From Palsa-1248 sp963737835 (GTDB lineage Bacteria; Gemmatimonadota; Gemmatimonadetes; Gemmatimonadales; Gemmatimonadaceae): a stretch of 64,000 nt of DNA. The position numbers were made by a program, and so were the translations under genes. The notes beneath the pieces are model-generated. The model did not search any database. It was not told where the DNA came from and worked only from the letters and a program-made list of their open reading frames with translations. Location of the stretch: contig CAVTUH010000001.1 in the NCBI GenBank assembly GCA_963737835.1, positions 3,720,001 through 3,784,000 on the forward strand. The letters run 5' to 3'. Shown here one piece after another: positions 7,470 through 16,092 of this stretch (position 1 is the stretch's first letter; every line of letters begins with the position of its first letter).

Positions 7470-9284
7470 TCAGAAGCGTGGTGGTCGCTCGCGTACGACG
7501 TTGAAGGCGCGCTCCATCGCGAGGCCGGCGCGGACCATCGTTCCCTCATCGAAGAGGCGCCCGACCAGCGTAACGCCGTGGGGCACGCGACGTGGTGGTG
7601 AGAAGGTGGGGAGTGGGTTCTTGGGGTCGGGGGCCCAGTCACTGCGCGCTTGCGACACCTCGACGAAGCCCGCGCGCAGCGTGAGCGACGGTTGTCCGGT
7701 GAAGTTGGTGATCACGAGGAATTCGTCTCGCAGCGATGGGACGAGCAGGAGATCGACCTGGGAGAAGACCCGGGCCATCTCGCCAGCGACGCGCCGCCGG
7801 AAGCGATCGGTTTGAACGAAATCCACCGCGGAGAGGAATCGCGCCTGCCGGAATTGATTGGGCCATGCGTCGGGCACCTGCATGCGCAGCTGACTGAGCT
7901 CGTCACTCAGCGTCAGCTCCTCGAACGACGCGGCTGCTTCGGCGAACAGCACGACGTTGAGCGAGTCGTAGGGCCAGTCGGGAATCGACACCTCGACGGG
8001 CACCATGCCGAGCTGCCGGACGGTCTCGAGTGCAGCGCGATCGACATCCGTCGCGGGCGCCTCGCGCATCCACGCAGGGAAATATCCGACTCGCAAGCCT
8101 TTCACTGGGGCGGCTGCGTCGAAGTCCAGGTGGCTTGGGAGGCAGGCGACGTCGTCCCCGTCCGGACCGGTGATCGCGTGAAGCACGAGCATCGCGTCCT
8201 CGACGCTGCGAGTCATGGGCCCGAGCTTGTCGAGCGACCAGCAGAGCGTCATCGCCCCGGTGCGTGGCACGCGGCCGTACGTGGGCCGGAGTCCCGTGAC
8301 TCCGCACCGCATGGCCGGCGCCACGATGCTCCCACCGGTCTCACTGCCGACGGCGAAGCCGACCAACCCGGCCGCGGTCGCGGCGCCGGGGCCCGCGCTC
8401 GAGCCGGAGGCCCCCTCCTCGAGGAGCCAGGGGTTCATCGTCTGCCCGCCGAACCAGACGTCGTTGAGGGCAAGGGCGCCGAGACTGAGCTTGGCAACGA
8501 GTACGGCGCCGGCATCGCGGAGGCGCTGCACGACCACCGCGTCCTTCGTGGGCACGCGGTTGCGATAGGGTTCCGCGCCCCAGGTCGTCGGGATGCCGGC
8601 CGTATCGAGCAGGTCCTTCCCACCCCACGGGATGCCGTGCAGGGGGCCTCGATACTTACCCGTGGCGATCTCCTGGTCGGCGGCCTTGGCCTGTGACAGA
8701 GCGACGTCGTGAGTCAGAGTGATCACGCAGCGGAGCTGCGGATTGAAGCGCTGCAAGCGATCGAGGTAAATGTTGGTCAGGCGCTCGGACGTGAGCTGTC
8801 GCCGCTCGATCCATCGGGACAGCTGCGTGAGCGGTGCGAAGGCGATGTCGGCGTCGCCGGCCGGCAGCGGGCCCGGGTCGGTCGAGCTGCGGACGAAGTG
8901 GTCCCGTGCCGGGCCCATGGTTTGGCCTCCCAGCACAGGGTTCCAAACGGTTGCGGGCGCGACCGGCGGATCCAGCGCCACCTTGCGCGGCCCGACGCGT
9001 CGCTCGAGGTAGGGAGCCATCGATCGCCGCCAGGTGTCGGCTGCCATGGTCCGCTCAGGGTCGGTGAACGACACCTGGGCGAGCTTCTCCGCTTCAATGA
9101 AGGTCCTCGTCGAGACCGCGGGACCCACCTCTGGCGCGGTCGCGAACGTCGGCGGCGCGCCGGGCGTGCCAGGCGAGGATGCGGGGGTGGTGGTCGCCTG
9201 TTCGGCCGTCTGGCCGCTGCACGCGGCGCTCAATGCCAGCAGACCAGCGGGGGCACGGACGAGGAACTCTCTGCGCGAGCTCAC
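7470..9284 (-). CDS. Tat-exported amidase (amidase signature family)
   Basis: An amide hydrolase with the Ser-cisSer-Lys triad of the amidase signature family. The Lys is in GGKDLLDTAGIPTTWG, the Gly/Ser-rich core in GASGSSAGPGAATAAGL, and the nucleophile region in GSETGGSIVAPA; the C-terminal PSLTLRAGF fits too. I choose the GTG at 9284 because AAGGAG lies just upstream and it makes the protein begin VSSRREFLVRAP, a twin-arginine signal followed by a hydrophobic stretch ending in SAACSG (possible lipobox). The mature enzyme therefore probably works outside the cytoplasm. The substrate is unknown. It is divergent from the CocE-type hydrolase. Confidence 0.9.
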   Translation of the reverse strand: MSSRREFLVRAPAGLLALSAACSGQTAEQATTTPASSPGTPGAPPTFATAPEVGPAVSTRTFIEAEKLAQVSFTDPERTMAADTWRRSMAPYLERRVGPRKVALDPPVAPATVWNPVLGGQTMGPARDHFVRSSTDPGPLPAGDADIAFAPLTQLSRWIERRQLTSERLTNIYLDRLQRFNPQLRCVITLTHDVALSQAKAADQEIATGKYRGPLHGIPWGGKDLLDTAGIPTTWGAEPYRNRVPTKDAVVVQRLRDAGAVLVAKLSLGALALNDVWFGGQTMNPWLLEEGASGSSAGPGAATAAGLVGFAVGSETGGSIVAPAMRCGVTGLRPTYGRVPRTGAMTLCWSLDKLGPMTRSVEDAMLVLHAITGPDGDDVACLPSHLDFDAAAPVKGLRVGYFPAWMREAPATDVDRAALETVRQLGMVPVEVSIPDWPYDSLNVVLFAEAAASFEELTLSDELSQLRMQVPDAWPNQFRQARFLSAVDFVQTDRFRRRVAGEMARVFSQVDLLLVPSLRDEFLVITNFTGQPSLTLRAGFVEVSQARSDWAPDPKNPLPTFSPPRRVPHGVTLVGRLFDEGTMVRAGLAMERAFNVVRERPPRF

Positions 9285-9373
9285 GACGGTTTCTCCTTGT
9301 TCTGGGCAGCGGAGAATATCGTGCGCAGGCGCACAAGGGGCCACCGATAAGGTGCGGTCGGTGACGCCTCGGC

Positions 9374-9398
9374 GGGCGACGCATTGCGTCGCCCCTAC
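9374..9398 (-). repeat. GTAG-hairpin REP-like element (type B)
   Basis: A 10-bp inverted repeat, GGGCGACGCA and TGCGTCGCCC, separated by one base and followed by CTAC on the + strand. Read on the minus strand this is GTAG directly 5' of a hairpin, the layout of REP sequences. It lies in the roughly 300-bp gap between the divergent amidase and CocE-type genes, which holds no gene. Confidence 0.8.
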
Positions 9399-9583
9399 CC
9401 GCCGATCCTAAGGGTCGCAGCGGACAGGGCGGATGCCACGCCCGGTGGACCGTCGCCATCGGCACCATATCGTGAGAGGAAGGCGCGGACCTTCACGCAA
9501 CGGGGGCACGGGCTCGACGTGTCGGAGGCGTGGGTCCAAGTTACTCCAGGTTCAGGTCTTCCCTCCCTCCCTCCCTCCCAGCC

Positions 9584-11534
9584 ATGCGATTCCATCATCG
9601 ACTCTGTCCAACCTCCCGCGCGCATCTCCGCACGGCCGCACTGCTTGGCCTGACATCCTGTGCGCTGGTGACGGGGCTCGGGGCGCAGGAGAGCGACTCG
9701 GCGTTCGTTCGCGCCAACTTCACCAAAGCCGAGTACCACATTCCAATGCGGGATGGCGTGAAGCTCTTCACGATCGTGTACACGCCCACAGACGCGTCGT
9801 CGTCGAGCACCTACCCGATGCTCATGATGCGGACCTGCTATTCGATCGCGCCGTACGGCCCGGATAACTATGCGCACTCGCTCGGCCCGAACCCGTTCAT
9901 GATGCGCGACAAGTACATCTTCGTGTATCAGGATGTGCGCGGCCGCTACATGTCCGAAGGGACCTGGGTCAACATGCGTCCCTTTGTGCCCGACTCGGTG
10001 AAGGCGCGCGACTCGAGGGCGATCGACGAGGCGTCCGACACGTACGACACCATCGACTGGCTCGTGAAGAACGTGAGGTACAACAGTGGAAAGATCGGAC
10101 AGTACGGGGTCAGCTACCCCGGGTACTTCACCTCAATGGGTGCCTTGTCCCGTCATCCTGCGCTCGTCGTCTCGTCGCCGCAGGCCCCGGTGACGGACTT
10201 CTTCTTCGAGGATTTTCACCACAACGGCGCGTTGACACAGGCGTATTTCTACGCCTATCCGGTCTTTGGCATCCAGCATCCCGAACCGACGACCGCAGAC
10301 TGGTGGATGCCCAGAGATGCTCGTCGACGTCGGCTTACCGGACGACTATGCGTTTCAGTTGTCGTTGGGGCCGCTCAAGACGACGACGGAGCGGTATTAC
10401 AAGGACAACTTCTTCTGGGAGGAGATCGTCCACCACCCGAACTACGACTCGGTGTGGGCGACGCGTGCCGTGCCCAACAACCTCCGCGGCGTCAAACACG
10501 CGGTGATGGCAGTGGGCGGCTGGTTCGACGCCGAGGACCTGTATGGGCCGCTCACCGTCTATAAGACATTGAAGCGGTACGATCCTCAAGCGAAGGTGTC
10601 GATCGTCGAGGGACCGTTCCGCCATGGCGGCTGGCATGCGCTGCACGTCGTGCACACGTTCCACGGCGATATCTACTTCGGCGACTCGCTCGAGACGAAG
10701 TATCAGCGCGATGTGGAGACCCCATACTTCCACCACTGGCTCAAGGGGCCGGCCGACGGCAATACCGGGCTACCCGAGGCGTACATGTTCAACACCGGGA
10801 AGAAGGACTGGCAGTCATTCACGCGGTGGCCAGCCCCGGAAGCCAGGACGGTCATGTACTATCTGCACGCCGATGGGTCGCTGTCGACCACGGCGCCGAG
10901 CGAGAGCCACGCATCGCTCGCGTACATCAGCGATCCGGCGAAGCCGGTACCGAGTCGCTGTCTTGTGCCGACGATCCAGGGGATGACGCTATGGAAGTAC
11001 ATGAGCGATGACCAGCGCTGCGACCGGTCGCGCGGCGATGTGCTCACCTTCGAGACGCCGGTGCTCGAGCACGACGTGACCCTGGGCGGCGAGATTACGG
11101 CCCAGCTGCAGGTGAGTACGACCGGCACCGACGCCGACTATGTCGTGAAGCTGATCAATGTATACCCCATGAATGAACCCGATCTCTCCTTCCGTCCCGA
11201 CACGAACATTCATATGGGCGGCTACGAGCAGCTGGTGCGAGGGGAAATCATGCGGGCGCGGTTTCGTCATTCGTTCGCCCATCCCAGCCCAATGCAGCCC
11301 AACGCCGTCACGGATGTCTCGTTCCGGCTGCAGGACGTGCTGCACACATTCAAGCAGGGCCATCGCATGATGGTCCAGGTGCAGAGCACCTGGTTCCCGG
11401 CGTTCGACCGCAATCCGCAGCGCTACGTCCCAAACATTTACGAAGCAAACTCGAACGATTTCGTGAAGGCCACCGAGTTCGTGTGGGTGGACCAGGCGCA
11501 CGCGAGTGGACTGCAAGTGCAGGTACTGCCCTGA
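9584..11534 (+). CDS. CocE/NonD (S15-like) hydrolase, apparent +1 frameshift near 10313
   Basis: A secreted alpha/beta hydrolase of the X-Pro dipeptidyl-peptidase/CocE class, acting on acyl or peptide bonds. It has a signal peptide (LRTAALLGLTSCALVTGLGAQ), then FTKAEYHIPMRDGVKLFT and the nucleophile elbow YGVSYPGY at about residue 174. After the shift come GGWFDAEDLYG (Asp), GPFRHGGWH (His) and the C-terminal jelly-roll domain. The 5' part ends in TTADWWMP and the 3' part resumes in the next frame with EMLVDVGLPDDYAF. Removing the A at about 10313 restores one open frame. The two halves are otherwise intact, so this is a recent lesion or a sequencing error. Confidence 0.85.
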
Positions 11535-11540
11535 ACGACG

Positions 11541-11645
11541 GGACGTGAGACGTTGGACGTTGGAACCAAACCGGAGGGCCAGCTACGCAACCTGTAGCTA
11601 GCCCTCAGGTTTGTCTCCAACGTCCAACCCCCAACGTCTAACCCC
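11541..11645. repeat. Heptamer-armed inverted repeat, family A (copy A3)
   Basis: The left arm is GACGTGA GACGTTG GACGTTG, then AACCAAACCGG and an inner hairpin (GAGGGCCAGCTAC and GTAGCTAGCCCTC). CAGGTTTGTCTC and a right arm CAACGTC CAACCCC CAACGTC TAACCCC follow. It starts 7 bp after the CocE-type stop and ends just before the blaI operators. Confidence 0.85.
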
Positions 11646-11653
11646 CGGCCTCT

Positions 11654-11688
11654 TGCTAATATTTTAGCACTATGCTAACCTGTTAGCA
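11654..11688. promoter_or_regulatory. Twin palindromic operators upstream of blaI-type gene
   Basis: Two 16-bp palindromes lie 19 bp apart centre to centre: TGCTAATATTTTAGCA (6-bp arms) at 11654-11669 and TGCTAACCTGTTAGCA (perfect 7-bp arms) at 11673-11688. They sit 20 to 54 bp upstream of the repressor gene. BlaI/MecI-type repressors are dimers that bind such dyads and regulate their own operon, so autoregulation of the BlaI-M56 pair is the simplest reading. Confidence 0.75.
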
Positions 11689-11707
11689 CCTCCTTCGGGG
11701 GCTGGTG

Positions 11708-12097
11708 ATGGCGGCAGGGGGATCGACGAGTCTGAGCCGGCGTGAGCGGCAGATCATGGATTTCCTGCATGCGCGGCGGTCGGCCACGGCGTCGGAGGTA
11801 CGCGCGGGGATCTCGGAAGCACCGAGCTACTCCGCGGTGCGGGCCCTGCTACGGATCCTCGAGCGCAAGGGGCATGTCCGGCATCGGGCCGAGGGGGCGC
11901 GGTACATTTACGAGCCTGTGCAGGCGCGGACGGCGGCCCGCCGGTCGGCGCTGCGGCACCTCGTGGACACGTTCTTTGACGGTTCTGCAGCGGACGCCGT
12001 GGCCGCGCTGATCCGTCTGTCCGGCGATGGCCTCGACGACGAAGAGGCGGCCCGGTTGAGCGCTTTGATCGAGCAAGCCAAGAAGGAGGGACGCTGA
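11708..12097 (+). CDS. BlaI/MecI/CopY family transcriptional repressor
   Basis: A 129-residue winged-helix repressor. The DNA-binding half is LSRRERQIMDFLHARRSATASEVRAGI followed by SYSAVRALLRILERKGHVRH, the typical BlaI arrangement; the C-terminal half (VDTFFDGSAADAVAALI..., ending in EEAARLSALIEQAKKEG) is the dimerisation and cleavage region. GTG at 11705 is directly followed by ATG at 11708; either could start. It is one base upstream of the M56 gene. In the paradigm, the membrane peptidase senses a signal and the repressor is inactivated by proteolysis. No beta-lactamase gene lies nearby, so the regulated output is unknown. Confidence 0.9.
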   Translation: MAAGGSTSLSRRERQIMDFLHARRSATASEVRAGISEAPSYSAVRALLRILERKGHVRHRAEGARYIYEPVQARTAARRSALRHLVDTFFDGSAADAVAALIRLSGDGLDDEEAARLSALIEQAKKEGR

Positions 12098-12098
12098 C

Positions 12099-14261
12099 AT
12101 GCTGAACGCACTGGGCGTCACGCTGTTCCTACTTGCGACCCTGCACGCTGAGCACGCGGCGCGTTCGCTGCTGGGCGGCCTCGTCGACTATACCGTGCGC
12201 GCCAGCATCGTATTGCTTGCGGCGTGGGTCGTTGCCGCGTTGCTTCGCCGCCGCGCTGCGGCGACTCGATATGCAGTCTGGGCCGTCGCGATCGCGATGG
12301 TCGCGGCGCTGCCGTGCCTCTCGCGCGTGACACCGGCGATTGCGGTTTCCTTGCCCGCGGTCGCGCCGATCGCCCGCACGACGACGGGCCCCGGGCTTTC
12401 CGAGGCCGCGACGGCGTCAGCGCGCACACCCGTGCAACCCGCTCTGTCCCACTCGGCGCGCGGGCGCTCGGTCATCCTCGAGCCTCGAGGGGCTCGTACG
12501 CCACCTGTGGTGGCTCATGCCGATCGTGTAGCGATCGACCTTCCGCTCGCGCTCGCGGTCGCGGTCGTGTGGCTCGTCGGCGCACTGTGTCTCGTCGTGC
12601 GCTTCGTGCTGGGCACGGTCGTCGTGTGGCGCCGAGCGCTCATCGCGGAGCCCGTGGCCGACTCGGAGTGGGTCATGTTGGCGCGTGACGTGGCGCGGGA
12701 GCTCGGGATCCGGCGGCCGGTCACACTGCTCATGACCCGGTCGCCGATGGTTCCTGTCACGTGGGGCGTCATCTATCCGGTCCTGCTGTTGCCGAGTGAT
12801 GCCATGACCTGGCCGCGTGCTCGCAGGCGCGTCGTGCTGCTCCACGAGCTTGCGCACGTGGCCCGGTTCGATGCGGCGACGCAACTCGTGGGACAACTCG
12901 TGCTTGCCGCGAACTGGTTCAATCCCCTGGCATGGCTGGCAATGGCGCGCATGCGAGCCGAGCGCGAAGGGGCATGTGATGACGTCGTATTGACGCGGGG
13001 CACGCGCGCGTCCGCGTACGCCGAGGACCTGTTGACGCTCGTTCGCGGCCTCACCCCTTCGGTAGCGCCGGCATTCGCCGCGCTCGCCATGGCTCGGCGT
13101 TCGGAGCTCGAGGGCCGGCTTCGATTCATCCTCGATGCCCACCGCAGCCGCGCGGTGTCGAGTGCGCGAGCGTCGGTGTTGTCGTTGGCGACTGCCGCTC
13201 CGTTCGTGTTGTTGCTCGCCGCCGTCCGGCCATCAGTGCGCGCGGCGCATGGAGTTGTGGAGGATGGCCCGTCCGCGCCACTGGTGGCTCACATGGCAGC
13301 GATCGTCGAGTCGGTCGCGCAGGCTGCCCGACCCTCTCCACGGCTGGCCGTGGGGCTCGAGGCGCCTCGGGCGCCGGCGCTTCCGTTGCCGACGGGTGTC
13401 GCGTCATATCGCTGTCCGGTGGATGAGGATTTCGTCCACGGCGGCGTGAGCGCCGATGGGGGCAGGCCGGCTGCTCTCGAGGCGGAGCACGGCGATCGCC
13501 GGATTCTGGTCCTGGCTGATGACGGCCGGTGCGTGAGCGGCAAGATCGATGGACAGGTGGTATTGAGCCAGGATGCAAGCGATGTCACTGGACTCGGCGT
13601 TGGCAGCCAAGTGATTGTGGTCGATGCGAAAGACGGACACACGCGGCGAGCCGAGGTGGCCGTCGAAAGCGCGAATACGAAGCCGGGTTACTACGTGTTC
13701 GGCGCGCCGATGTATGTGATCGACGGCGTGCTGGTCGAGGATACGACGGCAGATGCCGATACGAAGAAGCTCTGGATACTCCAGCAGAACAACATCGATC
13801 AGACGTTGGCTGCATCCGGCCTTCCGCGCCGCAGGCTCGAGTTTCGCTACTTCGTCGATGGGCAGCCCCGTCCCTGGGACGAAGGGCGGGACTGGTTCCA
13901 TACCACGCTCGCACAACTCGTTCGCGAGAGTGCCTACAACGTGCGGGGGCGGGTCATTCAGTTATGGTCACATGGCGGCGTGCCCGCCGTATTCGAGGAG
14001 ATCCGACGCATCCGAAGCGAGATGGGGGTGCGCGCGTATTTCGATGCGTTGCTCGACATCAGCAGCGGGGGAACCCTGATCACAACGCGCCGAGATGATG
14101 CCGACGTTGAGGCGACGATCCAGGCGAGGCTTGCTCCCGATGAGGCGAAGCAGGCTGCGGAACTCGTCAGATCCATGTTGCCTGCATCAGGCGATCGCGA
14201 CCGAATCATTTCGGGGTTGTTGGCCTCTCCGAATCAAGCGCAGCCGGTTCATCCCTTCTAG
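12099..14261 (+). CDS. M56 family membrane metallopeptidase (BlaR1-type sensor)
   Basis: A 720-residue sensor-protease paired with the repressor upstream (one-base spacing; AAGGAGGG ribosome-binding site). N-terminal membrane helices (VRASIVLLAAWVVAALL; LALAVAVVWLVGALCLVVRFVL) lead to the zinc site HELAH at about residues 249-253, followed by FDAATQLVGQLVLAANWFNPLAWLA (in two stretches) and REGACDDVVL with the third ligand. After another hydrophobic segment (about residue 360) comes a long C-terminal region of roughly 340 residues. It is not recognisably the penicillin-binding domain of BlaR1, so it may sense another ligand or stress (inference). Confidence 0.85.
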   Translation: MLNALGVTLFLLATLHAEHAARSLLGGLVDYTVRASIVLLAAWVVAALLRRRAAATRYAVWAVAIAMVAALPCLSRVTPAIAVSLPAVAPIARTTTGPGLSEAATASARTPVQPALSHSARGRSVILEPRGARTPPVVAHADRVAIDLPLALAVAVVWLVGALCLVVRFVLGTVVVWRRALIAEPVADSEWVMLARDVARELGIRRPVTLLMTRSPMVPVTWGVIYPVLLLPSDAMTWPRARRRVVLLHELAHVARFDAATQLVGQLVLAANWFNPLAWLAMARMRAEREGACDDVVLTRGTRASAYAEDLLTLVRGLTPSVAPAFAALAMARRSELEGRLRFILDAHRSRAVSSARASVLSLATAAPFVLLLAAVRPSVRAAHGVVEDGPSAPLVAHMAAIVESVAQAARPSPRLAVGLEAPRAPALPLPTGVASYRCPVDEDFVHGGVSADGGRPAALEAEHGDRRILVLADDGRCVSGKIDGQVVLSQDASDVTGLGVGSQVIVVDAKDGHTRRAEVAVESANTKPGYYVFGAPMYVIDGVLVEDTTADADTKKLWILQQNNIDQTLAASGLPRRRLEFRYFVDGQPRPWDEGRDWFHTTLAQLVRESAYNVRGRVIQLWSHGGVPAVFEEIRRIRSEMGVRAYFDALLDISSGGTLITTRRDDADVEATIQARLAPDEAKQAAELVRSMLPASGDRDRIISGLLASPNQAQPVHPF

Positions 14262-14320
14262 GTCGACGGAGGTGCCGCCGTCTCTCAACTGCCGTCGCCG
14301 GCTTCGGCCAATGCCACGCC

Positions 14321-15685
14321 GTGATCGGGGGAATCGCACGGCAAACCGGCGACGCCGCGTGGGAAGATCCTCAATTGACGGTTAGGCGCTGGGCGCGGGC
14401 CGCGGGCGTCGGCCTGTGTATCCTATCCGGGCCCTCGCCGAATCGGCTCGAGTCACAAACGCGTGATACTGTGCAGCAGTTGGGCCCGCCGACTGGCTCC
14501 TACGCCATCGGCCGCACGGTCTTTCACTGGATTGATTCTTCCCGGACAGAACCATTTGTGCCCGCGCGGTCCAGCCGGCGCGAGCTCATGGTCTACGTCT
14601 GGTATCCAGCCGACTCGCCGGCCAGCGCAAGGCGACCGGCCGGCCCCTACATCCCGCACGTCGATGCGATCGCGCACGCCCTCGGCGACTCACTCACGAA
14701 GGGCGAGTTTGGCGAGGCGCTGAGCGCGGTCGTCGCGGGACGCATCCGTTCATACGTGGTCGATGGTGCCCCACTCGCCTCGGCGGCGGCGCGGTATCCC
14801 GTCCTCGTGTTCTCACACGGGTTCGGCGAGTCGAGCCTCACCTACGCAGCGCAGCTCACCGACCTGGCGAGCCACGGATACGTGGTGTTCGCGATCGAGC
14901 ATCCACACGACGCGTTCGCAGTATGGTTTCCCGATGGACACGTCGTGCCCTTTGCCGGCGCGGCGTGGGATTCGGCAGAGGCCGTCCCCAATGGAGCCGT
15001 GGCGTACCAGCTCGCCCAGGTGCCCGTCCGCGCTGACGACATCCGCTTCGTTGTCGATCGTGTCGCGCAACTGGATGCCGGTGTCCCACGGGCGAACCCC
15101 TTCGCGCACCGGCTCGAGCTGACACGCGTTGGCGCGTTCGGTCACTCACTCGGTGGCGTGGCCGCGGCCAGTGCGTGCCGGACCGACGCCCGTATTCGTG
15201 CCTGCGTCAACGAGGACGCTGATGATGACGGCAGGCCCTACGACGGCGGGACCGAAGCGCACCCCATCAAGCAGCCATTCTTGTTCTTTGCCAGTGGCCA
15301 CTCGATCTATGTCAGTATGCGCACGCCGCCACCGACGGCCACCGCACTCGACCACATGAAGCTCACCCGGCCGCAGTACGACTCGATCGTTCATCTATAT
15401 CAGCGCAACCAGGACAACGCGCTCGCAGCCATGCCGGGCGGCGCCACGCGCATCATGGCGGAATCGGACGCGTTCACGCACCGCACGTTCATCGATCTCA
15501 AGATGCTGCAGGCAACGAGCGACACGGCCGCCGCCACGCAGCGTCGCTACATGGACCTGATTCGGGCGTACGTGCTGGCGTTCTTTGACCAAACGTTGAT
15601 CGGCCGCACCGATTCCATTCTTGCGCGCACCCAACCGCCGGATTCAATCATCACGGTGCAACGGTTCGTACCGCGCGGACGGTGA
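14321..15685 (+). CDS. Platelet-activating-factor acetylhydrolase-like alpha/beta hydrolase
   Basis: A serine hydrolase resembling group VII phospholipase A2/PAF acetylhydrolase and bacterial dienelactone-hydrolase-like lipases. It contains the oxyanion-side motif VFSHGFGESS, the nucleophile elbow FGHSLGG (Ser near residue 277), IEHPHDAF and a C-terminal His in DAFTHRTF. The true start is unclear. The open frame begins at 14321, but a start near 14375 would place a short signal-like stretch (ARAAGVGLCILSG) at the N-terminus. It is downstream of the M56 gene by about 60-110 bp. The 109-bp tandem array starts within 5 bp of its stop. Confidence 0.75.
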   Translation: MIGGIARQTGDAAWEDPQLTVRRWARAAGVGLCILSGPSPNRLESQTRDTVQQLGPPTGSYAIGRTVFHWIDSSRTEPFVPARSSRRELMVYVWYPADSPASARRPAGPYIPHVDAIAHALGDSLTKGEFGEALSAVVAGRIRSYVVDGAPLASAAARYPVLVFSHGFGESSLTYAAQLTDLASHGYVVFAIEHPHDAFAVWFPDGHVVPFAGAAWDSAEAVPNGAVAYQLAQVPVRADDIRFVVDRVAQLDAGVPRANPFAHRLELTRVGAFGHSLGGVAAASACRTDARIRACVNEDADDDGRPYDGGTEAHPIKQPFLFFASGHSIYVSMRTPPPTATALDHMKLTRPQYDSIVHLYQRNQDNALAAMPGGATRIMAESDAFTHRTFIDLKMLQATSDTAAATQRRYMDLIRAYVLAFFDQTLIGRTDSILARTQPPDSIITVQRFVPRGR

Positions 15686-15689
15686 ACGA

Positions 15690-16066
15690 GGGCGACGCAT
15701 GCATCGCCCCTACCCGCCGATCGTCGGGGATTCGTTCGTGGGCGACGGATGCGTGGCCCATATCCGCGCGTTCATCGGTTGTTGGGGCGGCAAAAGGCGG
15801 GCGACGCATTGCGTCGCCCCTACCCGCCGGTCGTCGGGGATTCGTCCGTGGCGACGGATGCGTGGCCCATATCCGCGCGTTCATCGGTTGTTGGGGCGGC
15901 AAAAGGCGGGCGACGCATTGCGTCGCCCCTACCCGCCGGTCGTCGGGGATTCGTCCGTGGCGACGGATGCGTGGCCCATATCCGCGCGTTCATCGGTTGT
16001 TGGGCCGGCAAAAGGCGGGCGACGCATTGCGTCGCCCCTACCCGCCGGTCGTCGGGATTTTGTGCG
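15690..16066. repeat. 109-bp tandem repeat array, about 3.4 copies
   Basis: Four occurrences of GCGACGCAT, with starts at 15692, 15801, 15910 and 16019, are exactly 109 bp apart, and the whole unit between them is nearly identical (TCGTCGGGGATTCG, GCGTGGCCCATATCCGCGCG, GTTGTTGGGGCGGCAAAAGG). Each unit opens with a type B GTAG-hairpin (minus orientation). The first copy's hairpin is altered and the fourth unit is cut after about 48 bp. There are no unique spacers, so it is not a CRISPR. It fills the gap between two convergent genes. Confidence 0.9.
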
Positions 16067-16092
16067 CCGGCGGGAACATCGCCGCCAATGGC

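Noticed and set aside
11708..14261. Classical beta-lactamase resistance locus
   Set aside because: BlaI and M56 are present, but there is no beta-lactamase or PBP2a gene, and the sensor domain is not penicillin-binding-like.
15690..16066. Regular repeat array that could be mistaken for a CRISPR
   Set aside because: The whole 109-bp unit is repeated with no unique spacers, no cas genes are present, and each unit carries a REP hairpin.
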